64,000 bases of DNA from Tritrichomonas musculus (taxonomy: Eukaryota > Parabasalia > Tritrichomonadida > Tritrichomonadidae), in NCBI GenBank assembly GCA_039105265.1, contig JAPFFF010000004.1, positions 3,968,001 to 4,032,000 of the forward strand, in the 5' to 3' direction. Below the pieces are notes generated by a model. The model ran no database searches. It worked only from the letters and a program-made list of their open reading frames with translations, and was not told the DNA's origin. The position numbers were made by a program, and so were the translations under genes. Positions 1 to 10,085 of this stretch are shown here, in pieces. Each line of letters starts with the position of its first letter. The stretch's first letter is position 1.

Positions 1-300
1 TCATTATGGTCTTCTTGATTTCCAGTTGCTGCTTGATCTTGATCAACCATACAAGGTGGATTAGTGCCTATTTCTTCTTCTCCTTCTTCTCCTTGTGGAA
101 GTTCTTCTTTTGTATTTCCTGAATTAGGTTGGACTTCAACATTTCCTGGTTCATTATGGTCTTCTTGATTTCCAGTTGCTGCTTGATCTTGATCAACCAT
201 ACAAGGTGGATTAGTGCCTATTTCTTCTCCTTCTCCTTCTTCTCCTTGTGGAAGTTCTCCTTTTGTATCTCCTAAGTTAGGCTGGACTTCAACATTTCCG
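1..300. repeat. 150-bp in-frame tandem repeat inside the C2 gene tail
   Basis: The sequence beginning at base 1 recurs from base 151 with only small differences (for example one extra CTTCT-type change), giving a 50-codon period. On the minus strand each unit encodes an acidic stretch, then IGTNPPCMVDQDQ and a TGNQED segment. A more diverged unit with PPMMVD lies at about 300-450. The first unit is cut by the window edge, so copy number is unknown. Confidence 0.85.
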
Positions 301-2280
301 GCAGGAGTATTCTTTTCTTGATTTTCAGTTGCTGCCTGACCTCCTTGATTTTCTGCTTCTGGCTGGTTCTGGTCAACCATCATTGGCGGTTTAATGCCTA
401 TTTCTTCTTCTCCTTGTGATGTTTGATCATTTGTATTTACCGAATTAGGCGGTTCTTTTGAACTTACTACTTCTTGAGGCTCAATAGGATGCGATATTAA
501 AGGTTCGGATTGTAAAGTAGAGTTTTGGGTTTCATTATCAATTTCTCCTTCATTTGGATGTTGTTCTTCCAGTGCTTTAATTTGTTCTTCATCCATAATC
601 CAAGGTGGATCGCATTCAATTTTCTCTGCTTCTTGAGGTGGTGATTCTACTTGGTTTCCAGTATCGTGACTTTCATTTGTATTTTGTGCTTCAAATTCTT
701 CAACATCAACCATCCAAGGTGGATTAGTTCCTATCGATTCTTCTTCTTGATGCATTTCAGGGCCATCTACATCAATCTCTCTTTTTTGAGATTCTGATTT
801 TCCTTCTTCTGACGAAGTTGTTTCTTGTTTTTCTTGGTGTTCTATATGCGAAGTTGTTGTACCTGAATTAGACGTTGTAGTAGAAGTTGTTACCGTAGAG
901 GTAGTGGTGGTTGTTGTGGAAACTGGTGAAGACGTGATAGTTTTTTCAGTTACGCTATTTGTCGTAACTGTTGTTGCATTATTCTGCGCGGCTAGAGGAT
1001 CTGTACATTTTACAAGGAGATGAATTTTTCCTCCTTTTTTAACATTTTTAAATGGTTGTAAATCGTACCACTTATCGGTCAGCTCAGTGAATGAAGCAGC
1101 TGGAATTTCTATTTTTGACATCTCTTTGTCTTTGACTAATTTATTATCATCTATTACGGTAATAATCAAATTTATCTCACTTCGGTTTCCAATTGAAAAA
1201 TGAAATTCATCATTCCAAACAGGATTGAGGTTTCCCTTGATAACTTTCGTTTGCTTTTTAATTCCTAATTGAACAGTACAATAAGGATCAGCTCCACTTG
1301 TGAAATCAACACTTGGGAGATCTTTTGCTTCTATTACAGTAACATCAAAATTACAATATTCAGGAAATAGGTTATTCTTATCAAATTTAATATCTAAAAT
1401 AGAATCATTTTCTTCATCGTCTGAAACATCATTAGTGGGTTCAAGGTGGATCTTAACATGTAAACGGCACTTTTCGTCATTTGTAGTTGACTTTAAGTCT
1501 ATCCATGAATCAAAATCAGTAGTGTCATCAGGAATTTCAGTTAACGGAAATTCACATTCGGCAACTATTTTGTCTTTATCTTCATCATCTTGATGATCTT
1601 TTAATTGTATATTAAAAATAGTTGAATATTTGGCTTCTGTGTGAAAATTAAAAGTTTGGTCCCAAGTTGGTTGAAGATTACCAATTTTAACACAAGTCCT
1701 TTCGATCCGTTTTCGACCTTTGATTTGTAGCGTAGTATAAAAATCAGGGGTTGAATCAGCTTTTTTCATATCTTTTAAATTTTCAGCACCTTCCAAAGAT
1801 ATGATATTAAAGGAGATTAAATATTTTTGCGCTTCATAACTATTTTGCGCGCCAACATTATCATCTCCAGTTTCATCAATTTGAGCTAACAAATCATCTA
1901 AGTCTGCATCAGAATTTGTTTTGCCGCTTTCTTTGAGATTTAAAACAAGGTGAATAGATCCTTTTACTTCACCTTGCTTGTTTTTGATTTCATACCAATT
2001 ATCATGATCTTGGTTCAAATCTGAAATTGAACTCATTGGAATTGTAACTTTACCAATTTTATCATCAATTAGGCCATCGTAATTAAAAACTTTAACTTTT
2101 AATATTGCTTTGTCTTGGTTAGTAAAACGGAAATCAAATTCTTGATTCCAAGTGGGATTGTTGTTTCCTATTTTCTCAGTTGAATTTAATTTCCCTTCCT
2201 CATCAATGAGAAGAGTGGCAAAGATATTTTGACTTTCAGGTAGATCTTTAGCTTCGAGTACTTTGGCGTGAAGCAACATC
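1..2280 (-). CDS. Three-C2-domain protein with repetitive acidic tail (3' end beyond window)
   Basis: Reading frame open from an ATG at 2280 down to base 1, so the carboxyl end lies outside the window. Three C2 domains are visible at about residues 1-115, 150-275 and 306-425; each starts with a strand-rich segment such as VIEAKDLPSVD and ends with a W-x-D/E-L/I element (for example KWYDLQP). C2 domains usually bind phospholipid, often with calcium; the third keeps a DPYC-type aspartate, the first two look poorer in loop aspartates. After a Thr/Ser-rich linker the tail is acidic and Gln/Pro/Glu-rich, with five PP-[W/M/C]-[M/I]-[V/M]-D motifs and a 150-bp tandem duplication. The start is supported by TCACTTTTTG directly upstream, which fits a trichomonad initiator with a very short leader. 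It resembles the C-terminal half of the large C2 gene at the right edge. Likely a membrane-associated scaffold; the exact role is not known. Confidence 0.8.
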
Positions 2281-2607
2281 AAAAAGTGACTAATTATCAA
2301 AATAAAAAATATTTACTATCCAACAAAACTTTTTGTAATCATAAATGGGCTTTAAATTGAGAAATCTCATTCAAAATAACGGAAATATTTCAAAATAAAA
2401 CCATTTTTTGAAAGAAAAAGTTATCTTTTTTATTTTATATAAAAAAAAGATTTCAAATGCTTGCAAAAGAAATCAAGTCTTCTAAAAATTAAAATCACAA
2501 TATACATATAGATTAATGCAGTCAATATATAATTAGCTTGAATTCAGATATATCCAAAAAAAAAAAAAAAAAAAAAAAAAAGATCTGGGTAGGAATCTTT
2601 TTTAGGA
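2281..2607. other. AT-rich intergenic stretch with A28-type run
   Basis: Upstream region of the left C2 gene. It contains a long homopolymer A run at about 2553-2581 immediately before the foldback element. No reading frame or RNA gene recognised. Confidence 0.6.
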
Positions 2608-2779
2608 TATATCTGGGCGTATGGACATTTTAATCAAAAATTGTCGTTCACTTTTTCAATACATAAATGGTTGTTAAACTTTTTGAATGAAATTGGTAGT
2701 AATACAAAAAGTTTTGATTTTTGAGAGTGTATTGAAAATTAACAAACTTTTTGAAATAAAAAAAATGGATGGGAAGATA

Positions 2780-3030
2780 CAGAAGATGACGAGGTACGGA
2801 AGATGAGGTACGGAAGACGAGGTACAAATGACGAGATACAGATGACGAGATACAGATGACGAGGTACGGAAGACGAGATACAGATGACGAGGCACAAATG
2901 ACGAGATACAGATGACGAGGCACAAATGACGAGGTATAGATGATGAGGCGCAAATGACGAGGTACGGAAGACGAGGTACAAATGACGAGATACAGATGAC
3001 GAGGTATAGATGATGAGGCACAAATGACGA
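2780..3030. repeat. 14-bp minisatellite, left arm
   Basis: Units such as GAGGTACGGAAGAC, GAGATACAGATGAC and GAGGCACAAATGAC repeated head to tail. This is the reverse complement of the array at 3418-4070. Confidence 0.85.
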
Positions 3031-3048
3031 GTTTCTTTGTTTCAGCCG

Positions 3049-3316
3049 AATCATTACAAAAAGACAAGGATGATCAGTAATTTCAACGTCATCCACGCCA
3101 GCAACAACAGCAGCCGAAGCATTACAGGAAGACAAGGATGATCAGTAATTTCAACGTCATCCACGCCAGCAACAACAGCAGCCGAAGCATTACAAAAAGA
3201 CAAGGATGATCAGTAATTTCAACGTCATCCACGCCAGCAACAACAGCAGCCGAAGCATTACAGGAAGACAAGGATGATCAGCAATTTCAACGTCATCCAC
3301 GCCAGCAACAACAACA
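3049..3316. repeat. Four 68-bp direct repeats at the centre of the foldback element
   Basis: The start ATTACA(AA/GG)A recurs at 3053, 3121, 3189 and 3257, an exact 68-bp step. Each unit contains GATGATCAG, CAACGTCATCCACGCC and a CAGCAACAACAG tract. The units differ by few bases, so amplification is recent. Confidence 0.85.
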
Positions 3317-3417
3317 TGCTAAGCTGTGATAAATAAACAAATATAATTAAAATAATAAAAAACAAAAATAATTATTTTTCATATATTAAATTTTATTTAT
3401 TCAGCAACAACAAAGAG

Positions 3418-4070
3418 ACGAGGTACCTCGTCATCTGTATCTCGTCTTCCGTACCTCGTCATTTGTGCTTCGTCATTTGTGCTTCGTCATTTGTACCTCG
3501 TCATTTGTGCCTCGTCATCTGTATCTCGTCTTCCGTACCTAGTCATCTGTATCTCGTCTTCCATACCTCGTCATCTGTACCTCGTCATCTGTATCTCGTC
3601 TTCCATACCTCGTCATCTGTATCTCGTCTTCCGTACCTCGTCATTTGTGCCTCGTCATCTGTATCTCGTCATTTGTGCCTCGTCATCTGTATCTCGTCAT
3701 CTGTATCTCGTCTTCCGTACCTCGTCATTTGTGCCTCGTCATCTGTATCTCGTCATTTGTGCCTCGTCATCTGTATCTCGTCATCTGTATCTCGTCTTCC
3801 GTACCTCGTCATTTGTGCCTCGTCATCTGTATCTCGTCATTTGTGCCTCGTCATCTGTATCTCGTCATCTGTATCTCGTCTTCCGTACCTCGTCATTTGT
3901 GCCTCGTCATCTGTATCTCGTCATCTGTATCTCGTCATTTGTGCCTCGTCATCTGTATCTCGTCATCTGTATCTCGTCATCTGTATCTCGTCTTCCATAC
4001 CTCGTCATCTGTACCTCGTCTTCCTTACCTCGTCATCTGTATCTCGTCTTCCGTACCTCGTCATCTTCTG
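3418..4070. repeat. 14-bp minisatellite, right arm, with 84-bp higher-order unit
   Basis: Three unit types, CTCGTCATCTGTAT (A), CTCGTCATTTGTGC (B) and CTCGTCTTCCGTAC (C). From 3637 the order B-A-B-A-A-C recurs exactly in three 84-bp blocks (3637-3720, 3721-3804, 3805-3888). The array begins at a 16-bp palindrome (3417-3432), where the strand polarity of the minisatellite switches. Confidence 0.85.
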
Positions 4071-4242
4071 TATCTTCCCATCCATTTTTTTTTATTTCAA
4101 AAAGTTTGTTAATTTTCAATACACTCTCAAAAATCAAACTTTTTGTATTACTACCAATTTCATTCAAAAAGTTTAACAACCATTTATGTATTGAAAAAGT
4201 GAACGACAATTTTTGATTAAAATGTCCATTCGCCTATATCTG

Positions 4243-5708
4243 CTTTATTTAAAATGTATTGCATTCTCTATTCCCACTTTTTCAGAATGGATATTTAATT
4301 TTCTATATTAATAGAAAACAAATATATCTTATTTAAAATTGAAGATATTGAAATAAAAAATAAATAAATAAAATATATTAAATATACTTCTTTAAGTTTA
4401 TATATAAAGAATTCCAAAAAATCTTTAAAAGGTAATAAATGACCATAAAATAATTCTCATAATGTTGGACAAATAACTTTTTGAATAGTCATTCAAAAAG
4501 AGTCTATTTATATATAATTATAATTATCTTGAACAATCATTATTTAAAATTTAATTTTTTCCTAATAATAAAAAGAGAATATAATATAATTTATATTTAT
4601 AACTTAAATATATTTTAATATGTTGGATTCAAAAGGCTTAGTACAAGATTTTTCAATATATTAAAGCAAATTTCTATTAATATAAGGTCAAATTGTCACA
4701 TACAAGATACAAAATAGGTGAAAAAAATATGGTCATGCTTTTGAATTGACATGATCAAATTCAGACCATTTGTTTTTGGGTTAAATTAAATACTACTCCT
4801 TTAGTCTATTAAGGGGGACGTTTCAAAAGTTAATTAATTGACCTATTGTTTATATATGAATGATCGAAATCGATTCAAAATTTAAAAACGAAATAATATT
4901 TTATATAATCGATATATAAAAAAAAGACTTAACAAAATATTTGTAAAACGAAGCAAAATAAAGTTGTGCGAGAATAATTTCTTTTAATTATCCTTTGATT
5001 ATTCTTTTTTAATCTTTACTTTTTTTACATCACATTTTTATTAACGTAACATTTTAACGTAACTTTTTATAAAATCAAAAATTTTGATGTAAATCAGTTA
5101 TTTATGTTTAAAACAATATTTTTATTCATAATCTAAAGATAAAAACTATTTTTCATTAACTCTTGCTAATTTTGATCAAAAAACCATGTTATCGCAGATG
5201 ATTATATCTGATAGATATAATTAGAAGCAAAATATCATAGAAAAAAAGGTTTTGTACGTCGGTACTATTATAAAATAATTCAAATGCATCGAATAAATAA
5301 ATCAAAACGATTTAGCCAATCATAATAAGTCGAAATAAAATCAGAATTTTATAATAAATATAAAGTGCCATTTTACACCATCAAAAGAATGATCAAAGAA
5401 ATATCAAAGTTTTAATAATTTATTAGCAATAATAACTGAATAAAAATTATTTCTGCTTTATATTCATGCTTTTTTTATTTTAATTGACTAAATTTTTGAA
5501 GATAAAAATATTTTTCAAATAAAAAAATTAACGGAAAATTACATATGTATTTAAATATGTAATTTCTATCGTCCTGTGTAATTACATTGTATATACAAAA
5601 AGTAAAGATTATTCTTTTTTTCAAATATATTGTGAATTTTTGTTATATTTTTTGTTATAACTTCTAAAAAAAAAGAATTTTGAACAAAATAATCACGCGC
5701 TTTTTTAG
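4243..5708. other. AT-rich intergenic stretch
   Basis: No gene recognised. A segment at about 5011-5070 containing ACATCACA and two TTAACGTAAC-like motifs closely matches, in inverted orientation, the segment at about 28529-28582, so it is probably the remnant of a dispersed repeat. Confidence 0.5.
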
Positions 5709-5716
5709 AGTTTTTA

Positions 5717-8134
5717 AAAGGTCATGACACCTTTCAAAATCTGATCGTTGTAATTCAAAATTTCTGAAAAAAAATTGATAATTTTTTTTTTTTTTTTTAC
5801 AAAAGCATATTGAATAAAAATAAAAAACGATCAAAAAAATTGATAAAAAAAAAATTATTTTAAAAACTTTTGTTTAAAAAGTTATTGTGACACTAGTTTA
5901 GCTTGATTCATTTTTCTTCACGCATTTTTACTTCAGGAATGGTTTGCGCTGGATTTTATTCTTTTTATACAGACTTGTTGCTTTTCTATAAATTGCATTT
6001 ATCGATCTTTTTTCAAGATAAGTCGACAAAATAGTACAATTTCCACCAATATCCTTTATCAAATTTATCAATAAGTTTACTTCTTTTGGCGACCATGCGC
6101 ATTTTTTCGTCATCGTTTTTTTGAATCTACTCTGGATACTTAAGACAGTTGATGGATTAACATATGCATCTGAACTCTTGCATATAAAATCTGAATCTTT
6201 TGGCATTTCTATATTAATTTTTGAAAAGAAACCAAATAAATCATGAATATTTTTTGAAATATTTTTCGTTTTTAAATCATCAAAAATATTTGATATCAAA
6301 TTTTCAGATATTTTTTGAATTTTTTCATAATCAACATTTTTATTTGTTGTATCAATTTCAATTCCGAAATTATTTATTCTATGTCTCATAATTTTCTTCG
6401 TAAAATTAAATTTATCAATTCGGCGTACATTCAAATGAGAAAATTTTTTAATTAAACTATCCATTCGATTTTTGTCTTTGCATCCTATCCTTGCAATTCC
6501 AAAATTATGCTCTAGAGGTGATGTTGAGCACCTGTTTGAGTCAATTATCGAATTTGTATTTTTAAATAAAAATATAAAAGAGTAAACAGTAGATAATATA
6601 TCCTGTATTATGTTGCATTTAATTTGATATTTAAATGAATTGAGTATTGTGTTGTTTTTCTTAATTTTGATGCAATAATACTTTAAAAGTTCTAAAACGA
6701 AAAATCTTTCTGAAATATTTAAATTCGTATTGTGGACCGAACATTCTAATAGGCAAAATGGAAATATAAAAATAGTTTCATCAAATAAATAATTATTATA
6801 TGAAATTAGTAAGTTACTAATTGAAAATAATCTTACAGCAAGAGAATCGTGCATCTTTGTATAAGATTCATTTTTGAAAATCTCATGAGGCAAATTGAAC
6901 AATTCTTTTAAAAGATCTATTTTATTTATATAATCATTTTTTGAATAAATTTGCTTAACAAAAGTGTATCGTCCCCTTTTCAAAATATGTAATATATCTG
7001 AAAAATATAATAAATTTTTATTTGATTTGAATTTATTCGATTCAAAAAGTTCAATATTTTTTTTATGAAATTTTTCCATCGCTGTATCTCCATCACTAGC
7101 AATCCCAATTATATCCACATCATTTTTTTTGCATATTTCTGTAATGTTTGTTAATATACTTGTAGTAAAATTGTTAGCTTTCCCCGAATTTGATGGTAAT
7201 ATGTATAAAAAAAATGTCGGTAATTTATGGTTGAGTGGATGTAATGAATAAACGAATAACGAATTTACTATTTTATCTGATATTTTCTGTATATAGTTTT
7301 CAAATTTTTGAATAGAATACTCGATTAAGAAAGATTCATCAGCATTGATGTCATCTGAGGTTAAACCAGTAACTGATAAATTTTTTCTTATGTTTGCAAA
7401 AGGCGTTGATGACATTGCATCTACTGCAAGTATAAATGACTCTTGTTGATTAGATTTATTTTTTATTATATCTTTATATTCTTTCAAAATTTCTGGTAAA
7501 AAAGTTAAATTTGTTAACATAAATGGTTTAATAACCATTAATTCACTTTGATGACGATAAACAGATCTAATGTCTGGCAATGGAAGTTCTGATTGCACAT
7601 AATTGTATGCAGAAGAACTAATTGAAAGCAATCCAAAAGCAAATGTATATAACATTAACGAGTAATTACGTTGCTTTGGAAGTATTTGCGCAAGTATATT
7701 CATTTCATCTAAAACTCGATATTCTTTCATCTTTATAATTTTTGAGATATAAACTATTGAAAAAGTTATAAAAAATTTTATACAAATTCAGACCTCATAA
7801 AAAGAGCTATATATCATTTATTCTCTAATATTTTTTCAATTATATATGTGAATATTATTTTTCGAAATCTATTTTATTTATTGTACATATTATATAATTG
7901 CATTATTATAAATTGGATTAAAATGATTCATTTTTATAGGCCTTTTGGAAAAAGGCAAAAGTTTAATTTTATGTTTTAATTTCTAATATTTTTTTTAATT
8001 AATCACTATATTTTTACTTTTTCATAAATTTGTTGATTATTTTTATAAATTTTTTAAGATAATTGTATTTTTTTATCCACTTTTTGAAAGGCCATGTCGA
8101 AGTATTCAAAAAGTTTGACCGTGTCATGACCTTT
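5717..8134 (-). mobile_element. P-superfamily DNA transposon, copy 1 (2418 bp)
   Basis: The element runs between AAAGGTCATGACAC and its inverse GTGTCATGACCTTT. It is the reverse complement of the element at 15468-17885 and has the same length. I noticed one substitution between them, at 7920 against 15682; the protein is identical. The flanks do not match each other (AGTTTTTA on the left, GCTCAAAT on the right), but each matches the inverse of a flank of copy 2. Together they show an 8-bp target duplication and a later inversion. The intact gene and near identity indicate a very recent, possibly active, family. Confidence 0.9.
5928..7730 (-). CDS. P-element-like transposase with C-terminal Myb/SANT domain (copy 1)
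   Basis: 600 aa, intact. Near the N-terminus YSLMLYTFAFGLLSISSSAY followed by LPLPDIRSVYR matches the conserved segment found before the catalytic core in P/THAP9 transposases. RNase H-like core signatures are AVDAMS (about residue 103), ASDGD (about 212), DILHILKR (about 245) and SPLEHNFGIAR (about 405); the last two match the D-x-x-H-x-x-K and E-x-x-F-G-x-x-R blocks of P-type enzymes. Residues about 545-590 (WSPKEVNLLINLI onward) look like a Myb/SANT DNA-binding domain. No THAP zinc finger is visible. It catalyses cut-and-paste movement of its own element in the nucleus. The 12-mer ATTGAAAAAGTT lies about 26 nt upstream of the start on the complementary strand and may be part of its promoter. 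Confidence 0.85.
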   Translation of the reverse strand: MKEYRVLDEMNILAQILPKQRNYSLMLYTFAFGLLSISSSAYNYVQSELPLPDIRSVYRHQSELMVIKPFMLTNLTFLPEILKEYKDIIKNKSNQQESFILAVDAMSSTPFANIRKNLSVTGLTSDDINADESFLIEYSIQKFENYIQKISDKIVNSLFVYSLHPLNHKLPTFFLYILPSNSGKANNFTTSILTNITEICKKNDVDIIGIASDGDTAMEKFHKKNIELFESNKFKSNKNLLYFSDILHILKRGRYTFVKQIYSKNDYINKIDLLKELFNLPHEIFKNESYTKMHDSLAVRLFSISNLLISYNNYLFDETIFIFPFCLLECSVHNTNLNISERFFVLELLKYYCIKIKKNNTILNSFKYQIKCNIIQDILSTVYSFIFLFKNTNSIIDSNRCSTSPLEHNFGIARIGCKDKNRMDSLIKKFSHLNVRRIDKFNFTKKIMRHRINNFGIEIDTTNKNVDYEKIQKISENLISNIFDDLKTKNISKNIHDLFGFFSKINIEMPKDSDFICKSSDAYVNPSTVLSIQSRFKKTMTKKCAWSPKEVNLLINLIKDIGGNCTILSTYLEKRSINAIYRKATSLYKKNKIQRKPFLK

Positions 8135-8394
8135 GCTCAAATTAAAATTTGTAAAATGTTCAAAGTTTTCATTTTAAATAGCTATTTGGTCATGTACCCC
8201 TTAAAAAGTGATAGAATTATCTCATTCAAAGTATTGTCCATTTAATCATTCAAAATTTACCTAATAAAAAAAAAATTTCATCTCATATTTTGGAGTACTT
8301 TTCATAAGATGATCGTAATTTTAAAAATAATATTGAATTTTTGAATAAGTGATCGTTAATCAAAAGCTCAAATTATAGATTCTGCAATTTAGCC

Positions 8395-9081
8395 TTCCAC
8401 CTGCGGCTATCGCTTCTCAGCTGCAGGTGGAGGTAAAGAAATAAGGAAACTAAGTTTCCACCTGCGGCTGAGCTGCGACAGCTGCAGGTGGAAAATCACT
8501 ATTTACCAATTTAGCCTTCCACCTGCAGCTGAGAAGCGATAGCTGCAGGTGGAAGTAAAGAAATAAGGAAACTAAGTTTCCACCTGCGGCTGAGCTGCGA
8601 CAGCTGCAGGTGGAAAATCACTATTTACCAATTTAGCCTTCCACCTGCGGCTATCGCTTCTCAGCTGCAGGTGGAAGTAAAGAAATAAGGAAACTAAGTT
8701 TCCACCTGCGGCTGAGCTGCGACAGCTGCAGGTGGAAAATCACTATTTACCAATTTAGCCTTCCACCTGCGGCTATCGCTTCTCAGCTGCAGGTGGAAGT
8801 AAAGAAATAAGGAAACTAAGTTTCCACCTGCGGCTGAGCTGCGACAGCTGCAGGTGGAAGTAATTACTTAAATGTACAATTTCAAACTTCCACCTGCAGC
8901 TATCGCAACTTAGCTGCAGGTGGAACTAATTACGCGAATTGAACTTCCACCTGCAGCTAAACTGCGATAGCTTCAGGTGGAAGTAATTACTTAAATGTAC
9001 CATTTCAAACTTCCACCTGCAGCTATCGCAACTTAGTTGCAGGTGGAACTAATTACGCTAATTAAACTTCCACCTGCAACT
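8395..9081. repeat. Array of about twelve 38-bp palindromes in 122-123 bp tandem units
   Basis: Each palindrome begins TTCCACCTGC and ends GCAGGTGGAA around a 14-bp core. Starts at 8395, 8517, 8639 and 8761 give a 122-bp period with two palindromes per unit; from 8888 a related subfamily has a 123-bp period (8888, 9011). The last unit (about 9068) is half. Cores are variants of CTATCGCNNCTNAG and alternate in orientation along the array. The exception is the palindrome at 8517, whose core is flipped relative to its equivalents. Spacers are short AT-rich repeats such as GTAAAGAAATAAGGAAAC. Every unit could extrude as a DNA hairpin or fold as RNA. No reading frame or transposase is present. Confidence 0.9.
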
Positions 9082-9089
9082 AAAAGTTT

Positions 9090-10085
9090 TAAATATTTTT
9101 TTATTTATATTATTTTTCTTTTTTTATTTGTTCAAAAATAGGTAACGCAGCTTTGAAATAACGTATTTTTATTATCATATTTTGGTGTATATAGCACTAA
9201 AAAATAAATATTTTAGAACCATAATGAATATTTTAATTTTTTGCACTAAGTTGGATTTAAAATATCAATCAAAATAAAATTTGGGCACCATTCACAAAAA
9301 ACAAATATTATTCAATATTTAGATTTCCTCAAATAATTTCATTATGAAACAAATTATTTTAGTTTTATATCCAATATAATGATATAATACTGAAAATCGA
9401 TTTATAGTTGGTCTTTCTACCATGATTTTTAACCATATTTTATTTTTTTTTTGCTAAAATATACTATTTTTTTATATAAAAAAGAAGAATTTGGCAAAAT
9501 TTGGATAATATACAAAATATTTAGAACGTTATAAAATAATATATATGAATTTGAAACGCTTTGATAATTTCCCTGCAACTTTATTAATGATTGAAAAATG
9601 ATGTAATGTTTTTCACTTAATTTTTAATTATACTATATTATATTATATATTTAAATAATAGCATTAGATAAAATATAAAATTCATAGAAATATATGATAT
9701 ATCTTTATAAATTTCAAAGAAATTTCAAAACAAAACAAAAAAACGTTAAAATATGATATAAAATATTTCTTAAAAGATTATTTTTATTTGTTATGATATT
9801 CAAATTTTGATAAGATTTTTCTCAATTTTTTTTTTCTGATAAAACTAATGAAATAATTGAGAGTTTTTTATATTAAATTGAATTACAAAAAAATAAACAT
9901 ATTTCAAAAAAATAATAAATTATTATCAAAAATAAAAGAATAATATCATTAGAATTGCTAGAAAATATTATAAAATAAATAAATTTTTAAGATGTTTTTT
10001 AATTAATTTATTATGGTTTTAAAAAATTTTTCCCGGGAAATAATATCCGGATGATAATTTACTGGTAAAAATGAAATGGGTTCAA
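9090..10085. other. AT-rich flank of the 911-aa transposase gene
   Basis: No gene recognised. A small GC-richer patch with CCCGGGAAATAATATCCGG lies about 50 bp beyond the stop codon. I could not pair it with a matching inverted end on the other side of the gene. Confidence 0.5.

Larger units (their letters stand above)
2616..4234. mobile_element. Foldback-type non-autonomous DNA element with 8-bp target duplication
   Basis: The ends are GGCGTATGGACATTTTAATC at 2616 and its inverse (one mismatch at position 5) ending at 4234. Both are flanked by the same 8 bp, TATATCTG (2608-2615 and 4235-4242), the signature of one transposition event. The inverted ends match for at least 170 bp, then continue as inverted arrays of a 14-bp minisatellite: about 250 bp on the left (2780-3030) and 650 bp on the right (3418-4070). 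The middle holds four 68-bp direct repeats. No transposase is encoded; the long open frames on both strands are only the stop-free minisatellite read in three frames. The 8-bp duplication fits P- or hAT-type transposases, so it may be mobilised in trans, but its ends differ from those of the P elements in this window. Confidence 0.85.

Noticed and set aside
2648-4216. Long open frames on both strands with HLYLVIC/ASSSV repeats
   Set aside because: They are the 14-bp minisatellite read in every phase; there is no composition or motif independent of the DNA repeat.
8063-8245. 60-codon frame across the end of P copy 1
   Set aside because: It runs through the transposon end into flanking DNA and has no protein-like character.
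8395-9081. CRISPR-like array
   Set aside because: The repeating units are palindromes with near-identical spacers, in a eukaryotic context, with no cas genes.
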